Below, piece by piece: positions 48,345 to 58,823 of a DNA stretch of 64,000 nt. Source of the DNA: Enterobacter bugandensis (lineage in GTDB: Bacteria > Pseudomonadota > Gammaproteobacteria > Enterobacterales > Enterobacteriaceae); assembly GCF_900324475.1 (NCBI RefSeq), contig NZ_LT992502.1:3224001-3288000 (forward strand). The letters run 5' to 3'. Every line of letters starts with the position of its first letter. The first letter of the stretch is position 1. The notes beneath the pieces were generated by a model that saw nothing but the letters and a program-made list of their open reading frames with translations, did not search any database and was not told the DNA's origin. Made by a program: the position numbers and the translations under genes.

Positions 48345-49859
48345 ATGGATACCTGGATTTACCTCTCGCAGGGGTTCGCCGTGGCGATGACCCCGGAAAA
48401 CCTGGTGATCGCCCTGATCGGCTGTTTCGTGGGCACGATTGTCGGCCTGCTGCCGGGCCTTGGGCCGATCAACGGCGTGGCGATTTTACTCCCGCTGGCG
48501 TTTGCCCTGCATCTGCCTGCGGAATCGGCACTGATCCTGCTGGCAACGGTCTACATCGGGTGTGAATATGGCGGACGCATTTCGTCGATCCTGCTTAACG
48601 TGCCGGGGGATGCGGCGGCGATCATGACCGCGCTGGACGGCTACCCAATGGCGCGGCAGGGACGCGGCGGCGTGGCGCTCTCCATCTCTGCGGTCAGTTC
48701 ATTCTTTGGCTCACTGATTGCCATTGGCGGCATTATTCTGTTCGCTCCTGCGCTGGCCCAGTGGTCGCTGGCGTTTGGTCCGGCAGAATATTTTGCCCTG
48801 ATGGTGTTCGCCATTGCCTGCCTCGGCAGCATGATGGCGCAAAATCCGCTGAAGTCGTTTTTATCCGCGCTGATTGGCTTAGGGTTAGCCACCGTCGGCG
48901 TGGATGCCAACACCGGGGTCTATCGCTTTACCTTCGACAGCGTTCACCTGTCCGATGGCGTGCAGTTCATTGTCGTCGTGATCGGCCTGTTCTCTGTCTC
49001 TGAGATCTTACTGATGCTGGAGCATACCAGCAGCGGGCAGACGCTGGTGCGCAAAACCGGCCGGATGCTCTTTAGCGCTAAAGAGGGCGCGCAGTGCATC
49101 GGCGCCACGCTGCGCTCGTCGGTGATTGGCTTCTTCGTCGGCATCCTGCCGGGCGCCGGGGCCACTATCGCCAGCGCCATCACCTACATGACCGAGAAGA
49201 AGCTCAGCGGCAATAGCGACAGCTTTGGTAAAGGCGATATTCGCGGCGTCGCCGCGCCTGAGGCGGCCAATAACGCCTCGGCCTGCGGCTCGTTTATCCC
49301 GATGCTGACCCTGGGCGTGCCGGGATCCGGCACCACGGCGGTGATGATGGGCGCGCTGACGCTCTATAACATCACGCCCGGCCCGGCGATGTTTACCGAG
49401 CAGCCTGATATTGTCTGGGGGCTGATTGCCGCGCTGCTGATCGCCAACGTGATGCTGTTGGTGATGAATATCCCGCTGATTGGGCTGTTCACCCGCATGC
49501 TGACGATTCCGCTGTGGTTCCTGGTGCCCGCCATTGCCGCCGTCTCTGCGGTGGGGGTTTACGCGGTGCACAGCACCACGTTTGACCTGGTGCTGATGGT
49601 GGTCCTCGGCGTGTTCGGCTACATCTTGCGAAAAATGCACTTCCCAATGTCTCCGCTGATTTTGGGCTTTGTGCTGGGTGAGATGCTGGAGCAGAACCTG
49701 CGCCGCGCCCTGTCCATCAGCAACGGTAATGTGTCGATACTGTGGGACAGCAGCGTCGCGAAGGTTCTGTTAGCGCTCGCGGTCATGGTGATTGTGGTGC
49801 CGCCGGTGTTGCGCCTGCTGCGTCGTCGCCAGCGCAAACCGGAGCCGGATATCGGCTAA
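48345..49859 (+). CDS. tctA: TctA, large membrane subunit of tricarboxylate transporter
   Basis: Large integral subunit of 504 residues with about 12 hydrophobic segments. The family signature [21 protein letters not shown] near residue 30 and its second copy [20 protein letters not shown] near 262 reflect the internal duplication of Tct[22 protein letters not shown] near residue 302 is also conserved. Its stop codon abuts the menE stop with no base between, so there is no room for a terminator. Confidence 0.94.
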   Translation: MDTWIYLSQGFAVAMTPENLVIALIGCFVGTIVGLLPGLGPINGVAILLPLAFALHLPAESALILLATVYIGCEYGGRISSILLNVPGDAAAIMTALDGYPMARQGRGGVALSISAVSSFFGSLIAIGGIILFAPALAQWSLAFGPAEYFALMVFAIACLGSMMAQNPLKSFLSALIGLGLATVGVDANTGVYRFTFDSVHLSDGVQFIVVVIGLFSVSEILLMLEHTSSGQTLVRKTGRMLFSAKEGAQCIGATLRSSVIGFFVGILPGAGATIASAITYMTEKKLSGNSDSFGKGDIRGVAAPEAANNASACGSFIPMLTLGVPGSGTTAVMMGALTLYNITPGPAMFTEQPDIVWGLIAALLIANVMLLVMNIPLIGLFTRMLTIPLWFLVPAIAAVSAVGVYAVHSTTFDLVLMVVLGVFGYILRKMHFPMSPLILGFVLGEMLEQNLRRALSISNGNVSILWDSSVAKVLLALAVMVIVVPPVLRLLRRRQRKPEPDIG

Positions 49860-51221
49860 CTATACGGACAGCTGGGCATTGACCCACTGCTTTAACGCCT
49901 GGCGGGAGATCTTAATCCCGCCATTTTTTAGCTCAGCCGGCAGCACCAGCCAGTGAACGGGCTGCTCAAAGCGCGCCAGCCTGCCCTGTACCCAGGTCGG
50001 GAAACGGGTGATATCCGTTCCCGGCTCGCACTCCACCACCGCCACCGGACGCTGTCCAAACTCGGCGTCATCCAGCGGGACGATAAACACCTGGTTAATC
50101 TGCGGATGCGCGGCGATAACGCGCTCCAGCGATTCCGGCTGGATCCCCTCTCCACCGCTGAAAAAGAGATTGTCCATGCGGCCTAAAATCGTCAGACGGT
50201 CGCCATGCCATTCCCCGCGATCGCGAGTGGCAAACCAGCCCTGCGCGTTGGTCAGCGGTATCAGGGCGCCGTCCCGCCAGTAGCCGGAAGCCATGCTCTG
50301 CGCTTTGATCCAGACTTCACCGTTAACGACCTGCACCTCTCTGCCCGGCAGCGCACGGCCCACGTCCGGATCGCCGTCAGCCTCTTTTGCGCAGACGGTA
50401 GAGGCAAACTCGGTGAGGCCGTAGCCGCAGTACGTCCGAACGCCCTGTTCCCGGGCCTTTTGCGTCAGCGTCACGGGAATGGCCGCCCCGCCGAGCAGCA
50501 CCGCTTTCAGTGCGATGTGGCTTTCGCTATTCAGGAGACGCCAGAGCTGGGTCGGCACCAGCGAGGCGTGGGTGCAGCCGCGCAGCGCCTGCTCCAGCGG
50601 CTGCTTCTCGCGCACGGTTAAGCGCGCACCGGCATGCAGCCAGCGCCATAAAATCCCCTGGCCGGAAACGTGAAACAGCGGCAGCGAAAGCAGCCAGTCG
50701 TCATTATCCCCGTAGGGCATCAGCGACAGCACGCCGCGGGCGCTGGCAAGATGGGCGGCGCAGGTATGCACCGCCGCCTTCGGCAGCCCGGTGGAGCCGG
50801 AGGTGAGCGTCATGGTGGCCAGCCGCGACGGCTGCCACGCAGCGCAGTACGCATCTGCTGGCTCGCACATGCTCAGGCCATGAAGGCCGTCGTAGCTGCC
50901 GTCCAGCACCAGCGCAAAGCGCAGCGTCATCTGCGGGATCAGCACGTCGAGCAGCGGGCGCGGCAGCTGCGGATTAACGGGAAGAATACGTGCCCCGCAC
51001 TGAAGCAGCGCCAGCCACGCCAGCAGCGTTTGCGGGTGGTTATAGGCCAGCAGCAGTACGCCGTCGCCCTCCGCCACGCCCTGCTGGTGAAACCCTGCCG
51101 CAAGGCGGTCGACGCGCACGCACAACTGCTGCCAGGTGAGCGCTTCATCATTCAGCCGCAGGGCCGGTTTATCGGCAAAAAGCGCGCGCCAGTGACGCCA
51201 GGGCCAGTCGGTAAAACTCAT
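49860..51221 (-). CDS. menE: MenE, O-succinylbenzoate--CoA ligase
   Basis: Adenylate-forming enzyme of menaquinone synthesis that activates O-succinylbenzoate with ATP and CoA. The ATG at 51221 overlaps the menC stop (ATGA) and gives [20 protein letters not shown] and 453 residues (E. coli 451). AMP-binding motif A3 is [14 protein letters not shown] near 145; motif [12 protein letters not shown] is near 275; motif [16 protein letters not shown] is near 366. It is the last gene of the men operon and converges exactly on tctA. Confidence 0.96.
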   Translation of the reverse strand: MSFTDWPWRHWRALFADKPALRLNDEALTWQQLCVRVDRLAAGFHQQGVAEGDGVLLLAYNHPQTLLAWLALLQCGARILPVNPQLPRPLLDVLIPQMTLRFALVLDGSYDGLHGLSMCEPADAYCAAWQPSRLATMTLTSGSTGLPKAAVHTCAAHLASARGVLSLMPYGDNDDWLLSLPLFHVSGQGILWRWLHAGARLTVREKQPLEQALRGCTHASLVPTQLWRLLNSESHIALKAVLLGGAAIPVTLTQKAREQGVRTYCGYGLTEFASTVCAKEADGDPDVGRALPGREVQVVNGEVWIKAQSMASGYWRDGALIPLTNAQGWFATRDRGEWHGDRLTILGRMDNLFFSGGEGIQPESLERVIAAHPQINQVFIVPLDDAEFGQRPVAVVECEPGTDITRFPTWVQGRLARFEQPVHWLVLPAELKNGGIKISRQALKQWVNAQLSV

Positions 51222-52183
51222 AGCAACGGCTCCAGCGCCTCTGCGTCGAGGCACGGCAGCGTGCTGGCAGGCCACTCGCGGAGAAGCTGAGCCTGCATCA
51301 GGTTCAGCGTGTCGAGGCCGGGAACCGTGTCCGGCGTTAACCAGGCGGCAATGCGCGCCAGCTGGGTCAGCCCCAGGCTGGACTCTATCGACGAGCTGAT
51401 CACCGCCGTCAGCCCCAGCGCGTGCGCCGCCGAGACCTGCTCGCGCACCTTCGCCAGGCTGCCGGTTAGCGTCGGCTTAATCACCACCGCGCTGACGCCG
51501 GGCTCGGCGACAAATTCAAAATCGTCCTCGCGCAGGCTTTCATCCCAGGCGATGGCGATCCCCGTTTCGCGGGCAAAGGCGCGCGAGTCATCGCGGGTTT
51601 TGCACGGTTCTTCGAGGAAGGCAATGCGGCTGCGGTACGCCGGGTTGACGTACCTGGCGAACTGCTGCGCCTTAAGCGGCGTCCACGCGCGGTTGGCATC
51701 CAGACGCAGGTGCAGATCGGGGATTGCTTCCAGCAGCAGATTGGCGACCATGCCGTCACGCACCGCTTCGTAGAGACCGACTTTGATTTTCGCCACTTTC
51801 TCGCCCGGCATGGCGGCGAGCAGCGCGAACAGCTCGTCCGGGTCGCCCGTGCAGAGCGGTGCCGCGCGATAGTTAGCCTCTTCCGGCAGGCTACCGTCCA
51901 GCTCCGCCAGCGCGCAGCTGATGCCAAAGGCGGCGGAACGCGCGTCCGGTAATGCCGGGTTTGCGCCCTCACGCCACGCCTTTCCCCACGTCAGCAATGC
52001 AGACTGCGCCTCATCCAGCGACTCCAGGCTAAAGCCCGGCAGAGGCGAAATCTCGCCCCAGCCTTCCCGCTCGCCCTGCTGCAAATGCACGAAGAAGCCG
52101 TCACGGGTTTTTAACCGCCGTTCACGCAGCACCACGCCCGCGTCCATCGGTATCTGCCAGCGGTAAACCTGCGCGCGACGCAT
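51218..52183 (-). CDS. menC: MenC, O-succinylbenzoate synthase
   Basis: Enolase-superfamily dehydratase converting SHCHC to O-succinylbenzoate. It has 321 residues (E. coli 320). The catalytic Lys lies in KIKVGLYEA (Lys131/133 region), and metal ligands are in LRLDANRAW (Asp161 region), FLEEPCK and [11 protein letters not shown]. It overlaps menB by 1 base (TAATG) and menE by 4. Confidence 0.96.
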   Translation of the reverse strand: MRRAQVYRWQIPMDAGVVLRERRLKTRDGFFVHLQQGEREGWGEISPLPGFSLESLDEAQSALLTWGKAWREGANPALPDARSAAFGISCALAELDGSLPEEANYRAAPLCTGDPDELFALLAAMPGEKVAKIKVGLYEAVRDGMVANLLLEAIPDLHLRLDANRAWTPLKAQQFARYVNPAYRSRIAFLEEPCKTRDDSRAFARETGIAIAWDESLREDDFEFVAEPGVSAVVIKPTLTGSLAKVREQVSAAHALGLTAVISSSIESSLGLTQLARIAAWLTPDTVPGLDTLNLMQAQLLREWPASTLPCLDAEALEPLL

Positions 52184-53040
52184 TACGGGTTCCGTTTGTA
52201 TTTGCTGAAGTCCGGCTGGCGTTTTTCGTTAAACGCGTTGCGTCCTTCCTGACCCTCTTCGGTCATGTAGAACAGCATGGTGGCGTTACCCGCCAGCTCC
52301 TGCAGACCCGCCTGACCGTCACAGTCCGCGTTCAGGGCCGCCTTCAGGCAGCGCAGCGCCATCGGGCTGTTTTGCAGCATCTCGCGGCACCAGCGCACGG
52401 TCTCTTTTTCGAGATCGGCAAGCGGCACCACGGTATTCACCAGGCCCATATCCAGCGCTTCCTGTGCGTTGTACTGGCGGCACAGGAACCAGATTTCGCG
52501 GGCTTTTTTCTGCCCGACGATGCGCGCCATATAAGAGGCACCCCAGCCGCCGTCGAAGGAGCCCACTTTCGGGCCGGTCTGGCCGAAGATGGCGTTTTCA
52601 GCAGCGATGGTCAGGTCGCACATCATGTGCAGCACGTGGCCGCCGCCGATGGAGTAGCCCGCCACCATCGCCACCACCGGTTTCGGGCAGGTGCGGATCT
52701 GGCGCTGGAAATCGAGGACGTTCAGGTGGTGCGTGCCCGTATCGTCCTGGTATCCGCCGTAGTCGCCGCGCACCTTCTGATCGCCACCGGAGCAGAAGGC
52801 CTTCTCGCCTTCACCGGTCAGCACGATCACGCCGATACTGTCGTCGTAGCGCGCATCCGCCAGGGCCTGAATCATCTCTTTGACGGTCAGCGGACGGAAG
52901 GCGTTACGCACCTGCGGACGGTTGATAGTGATTTTGGCAATGCCGTCGGCGGATTTGTGGTAACGAATGTCGGTGTAGCCTTCGGAGCAGTCCTGCCATT
53001 CAACCGGCGCATAAAGCATGTGTTCATCAGGATAGATCAT
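52183..53040 (-). CDS. menB: MenB, 1,4-dihydroxy-2-naphthoyl-CoA synthase
   Basis: Crotonase-fold enzyme that closes the naphthoate ring from O-succinylbenzoyl-CoA. The 285 residues equal E. coli. The CoA-binding and oxyanion-hole stretch [20 protein letters not shown] is near residue 84, and [20 protein letters not shown] is near 129. The C-terminal [16 protein letters not shown] is characteristic. The ATG overlaps the menH stop by 4 bases (ATGA). Confidence 0.97.
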   Translation of the reverse strand: MIYPDEHMLYAPVEWQDCSEGYTDIRYHKSADGIAKITINRPQVRNAFRPLTVKEMIQALADARYDDSIGVIVLTGEGEKAFCSGGDQKVRGDYGGYQDDTGTHHLNVLDFQRQIRTCPKPVVAMVAGYSIGGGHVLHMMCDLTIAAENAIFGQTGPKVGSFDGGWGASYMARIVGQKKAREIWFLCRQYNAQEALDMGLVNTVVPLADLEKETVRWCREMLQNSPMALRCLKAALNADCDGQAGLQELAGNATMLFYMTEEGQEGRNAFNEKRQPDFSKYKRNP

Positions 53041-53813
53041 AGAGTGTCCTTTATTCGAAGACGCAGTATCTGAGCCAGACTCGCGGCAACCGCGTCGGGG
53101 TTTTCCCGGTGGGCGTTGTGTCCGGCGTTTGGAATCGCATGGCGAACGGCGTCCAGTTCAGCGGCCAGGGCCGCGAACTTCTGGTCACGTTCACCGTAGA
53201 TATAGTCAAAAGGGAAATTGCATACGCTAATCGCGGCACGCAAATCGGGCTGCACGGCCAGCGACGTTGCTTCGAGCATCTTCGCCAGCGTCGCGCCGTT
53301 GTTCTGGCTGCGCAGGGCAATAAGCGCCTTGCGCTGGTGGTCAGTGAGGGAAGCAAATACCGGCTGTTGATACCAGTCGGTAAAGACCTTTTCCAGCGGT
53401 TCGGTGCGAAAACGCGTCGCCCAGCGGCGGTCGGATGTCCACCGCGCGTGACGCTCATCCTCATCCTGCAGGCCCGGATGTCCACCTTCAACGATCACCC
53501 CCAGCAGCCCCTTTGGCTGCTGGCAGGCATGAAACATCGCAATGCGGCCGCCGAGGGAGTACCCCACCAGCCAAAAGTTCAGTATGTTGTAACTAAGCAG
53601 GGTTCGGGTAAGCAACGTGCTCATCTCGTCGAACCCCGTCACGGCAATATCCCCGGACGCACCGTGGCCCGGCAGGTCAAGATAGAGCCGGGAATACTCG
53701 CCGAGTGGCTTCCAGACAGTCTGCCACTCGCGGCAGTCGCCGGAAAAACCGTGCAAAAAGACCAGCCAGGGATAGCCCGGTTTTCCGGCCTGCTGCACAC
53801 CCGAGAGGATCAC
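53037..53813 (-). CDS. menH: MenH, SHCHC synthase
   Basis: Alpha/beta hydrolase that eliminates pyruvate from SEPHCHC to form SHCHC. It has 258 residues (E. coli 252). The nucleophile elbow is GYSLGG near residue 86, the oxyanion region [11 protein letters not shown] near 18, and the catalytic His is in [10 protein letters not shown] near 235. The start is GTG, overlapping the menD stop (GTGA), so translation is coupled to menD. The N terminus [20 protein letters not shown] fits the family. Confidence 0.94.
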   Translation of the reverse strand: MILSGVQQAGKPGYPWLVFLHGFSGDCREWQTVWKPLGEYSRLYLDLPGHGASGDIAVTGFDEMSTLLTRTLLSYNILNFWLVGYSLGGRIAMFHACQQPKGLLGVIVEGGHPGLQDEDERHARWTSDRRWATRFRTEPLEKVFTDWYQQPVFASLTDHQRKALIALRSQNNGATLAKMLEATSLAVQPDLRAAISVCNFPFDYIYGERDQKFAALAAELDAVRHAIPNAGHNAHRENPDAVAASLAQILRLRIKDTL

Positions 53814-55480
53814 AGCTGGCTCACCTGCGCCAGCAGGCTTTGCAGGGTCTGCGCGCCGTCGGCCTCGTTCACCACCAGCTCAATCAGCGTCGCGCCCGGC
53901 TGCTTCCAGGCGGTGCTTAACGCCGCTTCCAGCTGTTCCCAGCTTTCCGGGCGATGGTATTTCAGGCTGAACATCGCCGCAGCGTGTTCAAACTGCACGT
54001 TCTGCGGCATCAGGTAGAAGCGCTCGCGCTCGCTCTGGGGCGTTGGCAACAGGGAGAAAATCTGCCCGCCGTTGTTGTTGACCACAATCAGCACAAACGG
54101 CGCGGATGCCTGACGCAGTAGCGCCAACGCGTTGAGATCGTAGAGCGCGGAGAGATCGCCCACGATCGCCAGCGTCGATTTCGCGCTGGCGCGCTGCACC
54201 CCCGCCGCCGTCGAGATCAGCCCGTCGATGCCGCTGGCACCGCGGTTGCTGTACACCGGGTAGCCCGCCGGCAGCTGCGAAAAGGCATCGATCAGCCGCA
54301 CGACCAGGCTGTTGCCGACAAACAGCTGCCCCTGTTCCGGCAGGTATTGGCGAATACGGTGCGCCAGCCCGGCCTCGCTGAATGTCTCACAGCACGCTTT
54401 GGTGATTTCCCACGCCTGACGCGACAGCTCAGGGATCGCCACCGCCCAGGGCTGACGTTTTTCCGCCGGGTGCAGTTCCAGCCAGCTATCAATTTTGCTC
54501 ACCAGACGACGGCCGCGATGGTGCGCCGGGTCGAGCCGCCCTTCCAGCGCGTCCACCACCCAGTATTCTTCCGGCGTGCAGGTCGCCTGCCACTGCAGCA
54601 GACGTTTTCCGGTCAGGCTTGCGCCGATCTGGACCACAATCTGCGCCTGCGAAAGCTCAGTAACCGCTTTCGCGTTACCCAGCCAGAGATCGGCGCACGG
54701 CAGCGGCTGGCCGGTCTGGGAAAGCACGTCGCCAATCAGCGGCCAGCCGAGGGTTTGCGCCCATTCGGCGACCAGCCTGCCTTCGGCGGCGCTCATGCGC
54801 CCTGCGATGACCACACCTCGCTTCTGCCGCCAGAAGAACCAGTCGCGCTGTTTCGCGCTCTCAAGATGCGTCTGCTCGCGCAGCCACGGCTTTTCGCTCT
54901 GCCACCATTCGCCGAGCGACCGCTGCCAGTCAAGGCCGGTATCGTCCAGCTCGCCGTACAGCGGCTCGGCAAACGGGCAGTTGATATGCAGCGCCCCGCT
55001 GCGCAATGTCGCCATGGCGTGATCGACGGTGGAGACCAGCCAGCTTGCAGGAATATCCTGGGTGGGACGCGGTAACGAAACCGTCTGCGAAGGGTGCGTA
55101 GAAAAAAGTCCGGGCTGGCGAATAGCCTGATTGGCGCCGCAGTCGATTAGCTCAGGCGGACGGTCGGCCGTCAGCAGGATCAGTTTTTCACCTGTTAACC
55201 CGGCTTCAATCAGGGCCGGATAGAGGTTCGCCACGGCGGTACCGGAAGTGACAATCACCGCCACGGGTTCTTTGCTGACCTTCGCCAGCCCGAGCGCGAG
55301 ATGTCCCAGACCTCGCTCGTCAAAGTGGGTGTGGTGAACAAACGCCCGGTTTTCAGCCGCCGCCAGCGTCAGCGGCGTTGAGCGAGAACCCGGTGCAATA
55401 CACACGTGCCTGACGCCATGGCGCGTCAGGGCTTCAAGGATCACCGCCGCCCAGCGTCGGTTAAAAGAACTTACTGACAT
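53810..55480 (-). CDS. menD: MenD, SEPHCHC synthase
   Basis: Thiamine-diphosphate enzyme that joins isochorismate with 2-oxoglutarate. The ATG at 55480 gives [20 protein letters not shown] and 556 residues, the E. coli length; the ATA/ATG-rich six-codon extension upstream is not conserved. The ThDP-binding motif begins [15 protein letters not shown] near 435 and ends [12 protein letters not shown]. The N-terminal [15 protein letters not shown] with the catalytic Glu is present. It follows menF by 88 bases. Confidence 0.97.
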   Translation of the reverse strand: MSVSSFNRRWAAVILEALTRHGVRHVCIAPGSRSTPLTLAAAENRAFVHHTHFDERGLGHLALGLAKVSKEPVAVIVTSGTAVANLYPALIEAGLTGEKLILLTADRPPELIDCGANQAIRQPGLFSTHPSQTVSLPRPTQDIPASWLVSTVDHAMATLRSGALHINCPFAEPLYGELDDTGLDWQRSLGEWWQSEKPWLREQTHLESAKQRDWFFWRQKRGVVIAGRMSAAEGRLVAEWAQTLGWPLIGDVLSQTGQPLPCADLWLGNAKAVTELSQAQIVVQIGASLTGKRLLQWQATCTPEEYWVVDALEGRLDPAHHRGRRLVSKIDSWLELHPAEKRQPWAVAIPELSRQAWEITKACCETFSEAGLAHRIRQYLPEQGQLFVGNSLVVRLIDAFSQLPAGYPVYSNRGASGIDGLISTAAGVQRASAKSTLAIVGDLSALYDLNALALLRQASAPFVLIVVNNNGGQIFSLLPTPQSERERFYLMPQNVQFEHAAAMFSLKYHRPESWEQLEAALSTAWKQPGATLIELVVNEADGAQTLQSLLAQVSQL

Positions 55481-55568
55481 GAGATTGTCCGGTATCAAGA
55501 ATGCGACACAGTATAAATAATAGAAAAAATTGGAATTTTGATATGAATCGGGATTGCGCGAATCAGTA

Positions 55569-56864
55569 TTAATCCCTTAGGAGCAGAGAGCGCAATCCGG
55601 CGGCTTTATTTTCGATCTCCCGCCATTCCTGCTCCGGGTCAGAGCCGCTGACAATGCCCGCTCCGGCGTAAAGCCGCAGAGCGTCTTCCTGTACGCGCGC
55701 CGAGCGCAGCGCCACGCAGAATTCGCTTTGTTCGGGGGATAAATACCCGGCCGAACCGGCGTACCACTCGCGGTTAAAGGGTTCAACGTGCTGAATAAAC
55801 TCGCGCGCTGGCTGTCGCGGAAGCCCGGCAACCGCCGCCGTCGGCTGTAGCACGTGCAGGCACAGCTCATCGTCGGCCTGCTTGAGCTCGGTCCAGATAC
55901 AGCGGCGTAAGTGCTGCACTTTGCGCAGGCGGACGACCTGAGCCGGCAACACCTCCAGCGTCTGCGTATGGTGTTGAAGACGCTGGCAGATATCTTCCAC
56001 CACCAGCATATTTTCGCGCTGGTTTTTATCGTCATTCAGCAGCCACTCGCCCAGACGCTGCGCCTGTTTATCGTCAGTATGGCTGGCGACGGTACCCGCC
56101 AGCGCTTCAGTGCGCAGCAGCTTGCCGCGCCGCCGCCAGAGACGCTCGGGCGTGGAGCCGAGAAACGCGTTGCTGGCGTCGAATATCATGCAGAAATGAT
56201 AGCAGTTTAAATTCAGGGCGCGGCTGGCGGCCATCAGCGCGACGGGGTTAACGCGCTGTTTACACTGCAGGTCGGTGGCTCGGGCGAGAACGACCTTTTC
56301 GAAATCACCGCGTGCAATCGTCTCTGTCGCTTTGCCGATAAGGCTAAGCCATTGCGGTTTTTCCGGGTGATGGGTTTCGCGCTCAACCTGCACGGAGAGC
56401 GGACGGATCGGTCTGGCGGGAAGCAGTTGCTGTAAGAACGCCCGCGCGGTGTCGGCATCGTCCTCAAGCGAGCTGTCGCTCCACAACTGCAGACGCAACG
56501 TGGCGTTGCCAGCGGTACGTCGCCACAGCAGACGCGGTAAAAAGAGGCTACCCTGCTCCGGGTTAAACGCGTTCAGGCCGCAGATTCGGGTATCTTCAGG
56601 GGCGTGTTGCGCACTTAAAAACTGCGAGGCTAACGCCAGAGAGGAGAATTGGACGACCGCTCCCAGCGCGGCCAGCTCTTCATCGCCGTTACGCTGTTGC
56701 CAGTAAAACTGGGGATAGCACTGCTGCTCGCCCAGCCAGGCGAGGGGATCGAAGGCATCGTTTAACGGGAAAGAGACGTCGAAATGACGCAGGCCGGATG
56801 CGGCAGGTAACGCTTGCGAAAGATGGCTACGCAATTGTTCCAGCGCGAGGAAAATCGAATTCAC
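55569..56864 (-). CDS. menF: MenF, menaquinone-specific isochorismate synthase
   Basis: Converts chorismate to isochorismate as the first step to menaquinone. The 431 residues equal E. coli. The chorismate-binding domain fills the C-terminal two thirds: [12 protein letters not shown] near 190 (general base Lys), [21 protein letters not shown], and [20 protein letters not shown] with metal-binding Glu. The start is GTG, a common choice for this gene. It is the first gene of menFDHBCE. Confidence 0.95.
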   Translation of the reverse strand: MNSIFLALEQLRSHLSQALPAASGLRHFDVSFPLNDAFDPLAWLGEQQCYPQFYWQQRNGDEELAALGAVVQFSSLALASQFLSAQHAPEDTRICGLNAFNPEQGSLFLPRLLWRRTAGNATLRLQLWSDSSLEDDADTARAFLQQLLPARPIRPLSVQVERETHHPEKPQWLSLIGKATETIARGDFEKVVLARATDLQCKQRVNPVALMAASRALNLNCYHFCMIFDASNAFLGSTPERLWRRRGKLLRTEALAGTVASHTDDKQAQRLGEWLLNDDKNQRENMLVVEDICQRLQHHTQTLEVLPAQVVRLRKVQHLRRCIWTELKQADDELCLHVLQPTAAVAGLPRQPAREFIQHVEPFNREWYAGSAGYLSPEQSEFCVALRSARVQEDALRLYAGAGIVSGSDPEQEWREIENKAAGLRSLLLRD

Positions 56865-56949
56865 GCGAACCTCTCCCTGTTAAAACCTCATATTATACGG
56901 GGTACCATAAGAAATATCAGTACCCACGTATAGGGAGTGGTTAAACGGC

Positions 56950-57255
56950 TTAACGACGGGCCAGCAGCAGCCCCAGCACCAGCCCTACGGCTGCGCCCAC
57001 CCCAATGCCCTGCCACGGTTTTTCATGGACGTAATCATCGGCACGATAAACCGCTTTTTTGGCGCGGTAGTAGTATGTATCAGACGCATGGCTGACGCGG
57101 TTTTTAACGTCGTGGAGCGCCTGCTCGGCACGGGCTTTCAGCTCGATATATTTCTGATCGGCAGGGTCGCCCGAGGAACGTAACACCTCTTCCAGCGTTT
57201 CGCTCAGTAAGGTCAGGTCGTCGTCGATACGGGTATCCCAGGATTGAAATGACAT
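56950..57255 (-). CDS. elaB: ElaB, tail-anchored membrane protein
   Basis: Protein of 101 residues of the ElaB/YqjD/YgaM (DUF883) family. A helical cytoplasmic part (DTRIDDDLTLLSETLEEVL, then KARAEQALHDVKNRV) is followed by one C-terminal hydrophobic segment, GIGVGAAVGLVLGLLL, ending in ARR. In E. coli it is induced in stationary phase under RpoS and is linked to stress tolerance and ribosome association. The ATG at 57255 has GGAGAAA upstream and matches the E. coli N terminus; an in-frame ATG 4 codons earlier is less suitable. Confidence 0.94.
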   Translation of the reverse strand: MSFQSWDTRIDDDLTLLSETLEEVLRSSGDPADQKYIELKARAEQALHDVKNRVSHASDTYYYRAKKAVYRADDYVHEKPWQGIGVGAAVGLVLGLLLARR

Positions 57256-57308
57256 ATTTTTCTCCATGTTAGTACACCAGTCCGCTAACTATAGACAACG
57301 ACGCGCCA

Positions 57309-57770
57309 TTACGCCTGTTTCGCTTCCCGCGCCATGCCGATGTGCGGAATACCGTCTTCGTCGTAGATGTCGGTGACCGGCATAAAACCGAAATGACCGT
57401 AGAAGGATTGCAGGTGCGCCTGCGCGCCCAGGTATAACGCCTTGTCCGGCCACTGTTTCTGGCATGACTCCAGCGTTTTTTCCATCAGCTGATAGCCCAG
57501 TTTCTCACCCCGCGCGTGACCGCTGATAATGACCCGGCCTATCACCACGGGCTCGACATCGTCCTCGCTTTTCAGAATCCTCGCATACGCCACCAGCTCG
57601 TTATCCTTCCAGCCGAGGATATGGCGGTTTTCGCCAACGAGGTCATCGCCGTCGATGTCCTGATACGGGCACGTCTGTTCAACCACAAACACTTCGCAGC
57701 GCAGTTTAAGCAGCGCGTAGAGCGAATGAACGGTGAGCTCACTATGATGTAAATCTTGCCACTGGATCAT
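57309..57770 (-). CDS. elaA: ElaA, GNAT-family acetyltransferase
   Basis: Acetyltransferase-like protein of 153 residues, equal to E. coli ElaA. It starts [20 protein letters not shown] at 57770 behind GAGAAAGAG. The acetyl-CoA loop is [20 protein letters not shown] near 90, and the C-terminal [20 protein letters not shown] is typical of the family. The substrate is unknown. It is divergent from rnz; elaB lies 53 bases downstream on the same strand. Confidence 0.93.
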   Translation of the reverse strand: MIQWQDLHHSELTVHSLYALLKLRCEVFVVEQTCPYQDIDGDDLVGENRHILGWKDNELVAYARILKSEDDVEPVVIGRVIISGHARGEKLGYQLMEKTLESCQKQWPDKALYLGAQAHLQSFYGHFGFMPVTDIYDEDGIPHIGMAREAKQA

Positions 57771-57841
57771 CTCTTTCTCCCTCCTGGGGTTCATCACGTT
57801 ATACTAAACCCCTCCCCGTTCGGCAAAGGGCTGATTGCGTT

Positions 57842-58759
57842 ATGGAACTGATTTTTCTGGGTACGTCCGCTGGCGTGCCAACCCGCTCACGAAACGTGAC
57901 GGCAATTCTGCTGGATCTTAAGCACCCCACCCGCGGCGGGCTGTGGCTGTTTGACTGCGGTGAAGGGACGCAGCATCAGCTGCTGCACACCGCGTATCAC
58001 CCCGGCAAGCTGGATAAAATTTTTATTACTCACCTGCACGGCGACCATCTGTTTGGCCTGCCGGGCCTGCTGTGCAGCCGCTCCATGGCCGGCAACGCCA
58101 ATCCGCTGACGATTTACGGGCCTGCGGGTGTGCGTGAATTTGTTGAAACCGCGCTGCGCCTGAGCGGGTCGTGGACTGACTATCCGCTGGAGATCGTTGA
58201 GATTAGCGAAGGCCTGGTTTTCGATGACGGTGATTATAAGGTGAGCGCGCAGCCGCTGAATCATCCCGTTGAGTGCTATGGCTATCGCATTGAAGCGCAT
58301 GACAAACCCGGTGCGCTGGACGCCGCCGCGCTGATGGCCGCGGGCGTAAAACCCGGACCGCTGTTCCAGCGCCTGAAGCACGGCGAGACCGTCACGCTGG
58401 AGGATGGTCGCGTCATCAACGGTCAGGATTATCTCGCCGCGCCCGAGCCAGGCAAGAAGCTGGCTATCTTTGGCGACACGGCCCCGTGCGCTGCCGCCCT
58501 TCAGCTTGCCTGGGACGTTGACGTGATGGTGCACGAAGCCACGCTGGAAACGGCGATGGAAGAGAAAGCCAACGGCCGCGGCCATAGCTCAACGCGTCAG
58601 GCGGCGCAGCTTGCCCGCGACGCGGGCGTCGGGAGGCTGATCGTCACTCACGTCAGTTCCCGCTACGACGCGCGGGGGTGTGCAAGCCTGCTGGCAGAGT
58701 GCCTGGCGGTGTTCCCGGCGTGCGAGCTGGCCGAAGATTTCGCTAAGGTCAGCGTTTAG
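57842..58759 (+). CDS. rnz: Ribonuclease Z / RNase BN
   Basis: Zinc-dependent metallo-beta-lactamase-fold nuclease that trims tRNA 3' ends; in CCA-encoding bacteria it also acts as an exonuclease (RNase BN, ElaC). It has 305 residues. The histidine motif [15 protein letters not shown] is near 63-77, the second metal residues are in IFGDTAPC and [11 protein letters not shown], and the C-terminal His is in [11 protein letters not shown]. The cheV promoter lies directly after its stop. Confidence 0.96.
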   Translation: MELIFLGTSAGVPTRSRNVTAILLDLKHPTRGGLWLFDCGEGTQHQLLHTAYHPGKLDKIFITHLHGDHLFGLPGLLCSRSMAGNANPLTIYGPAGVREFVETALRLSGSWTDYPLEIVEISEGLVFDDGDYKVSAQPLNHPVECYGYRIEAHDKPGALDAAALMAAGVKPGPLFQRLKHGETVTLEDGRVINGQDYLAAPEPGKKLAIFGDTAPCAAALQLAWDVDVMVHEATLETAMEEKANGRGHSSTRQAAQLARDAGVGRLIVTHVSSRYDARGCASLLAECLAVFPACELAEDFAKVSV

Positions 58760-58762
58760 CCC

Positions 58763-58789
58763 TTCATTTTTCTCTCAGAATGCCGATAA
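58763..58789 (+). promoter_or_regulatory. Sigma-28 (FliA)-type promoter of cheV
   Basis: GCCGATAA at 58782-58789 is a perfect match to the -10 element used by flagellar sigma factor FliA. The -35 half TTCATTTT lies exactly 11 bases upstream and agrees at five of eight positions with TAAAGTTT. The start of cheV is 34 bases downstream. This places cheV in the late flagellar/chemotaxis regulon. Confidence 0.8.
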
Positions 58790-58823
58790 CGATTAAAAGG
58801 TCAGCATTTCTCTCGAGGGTAGA

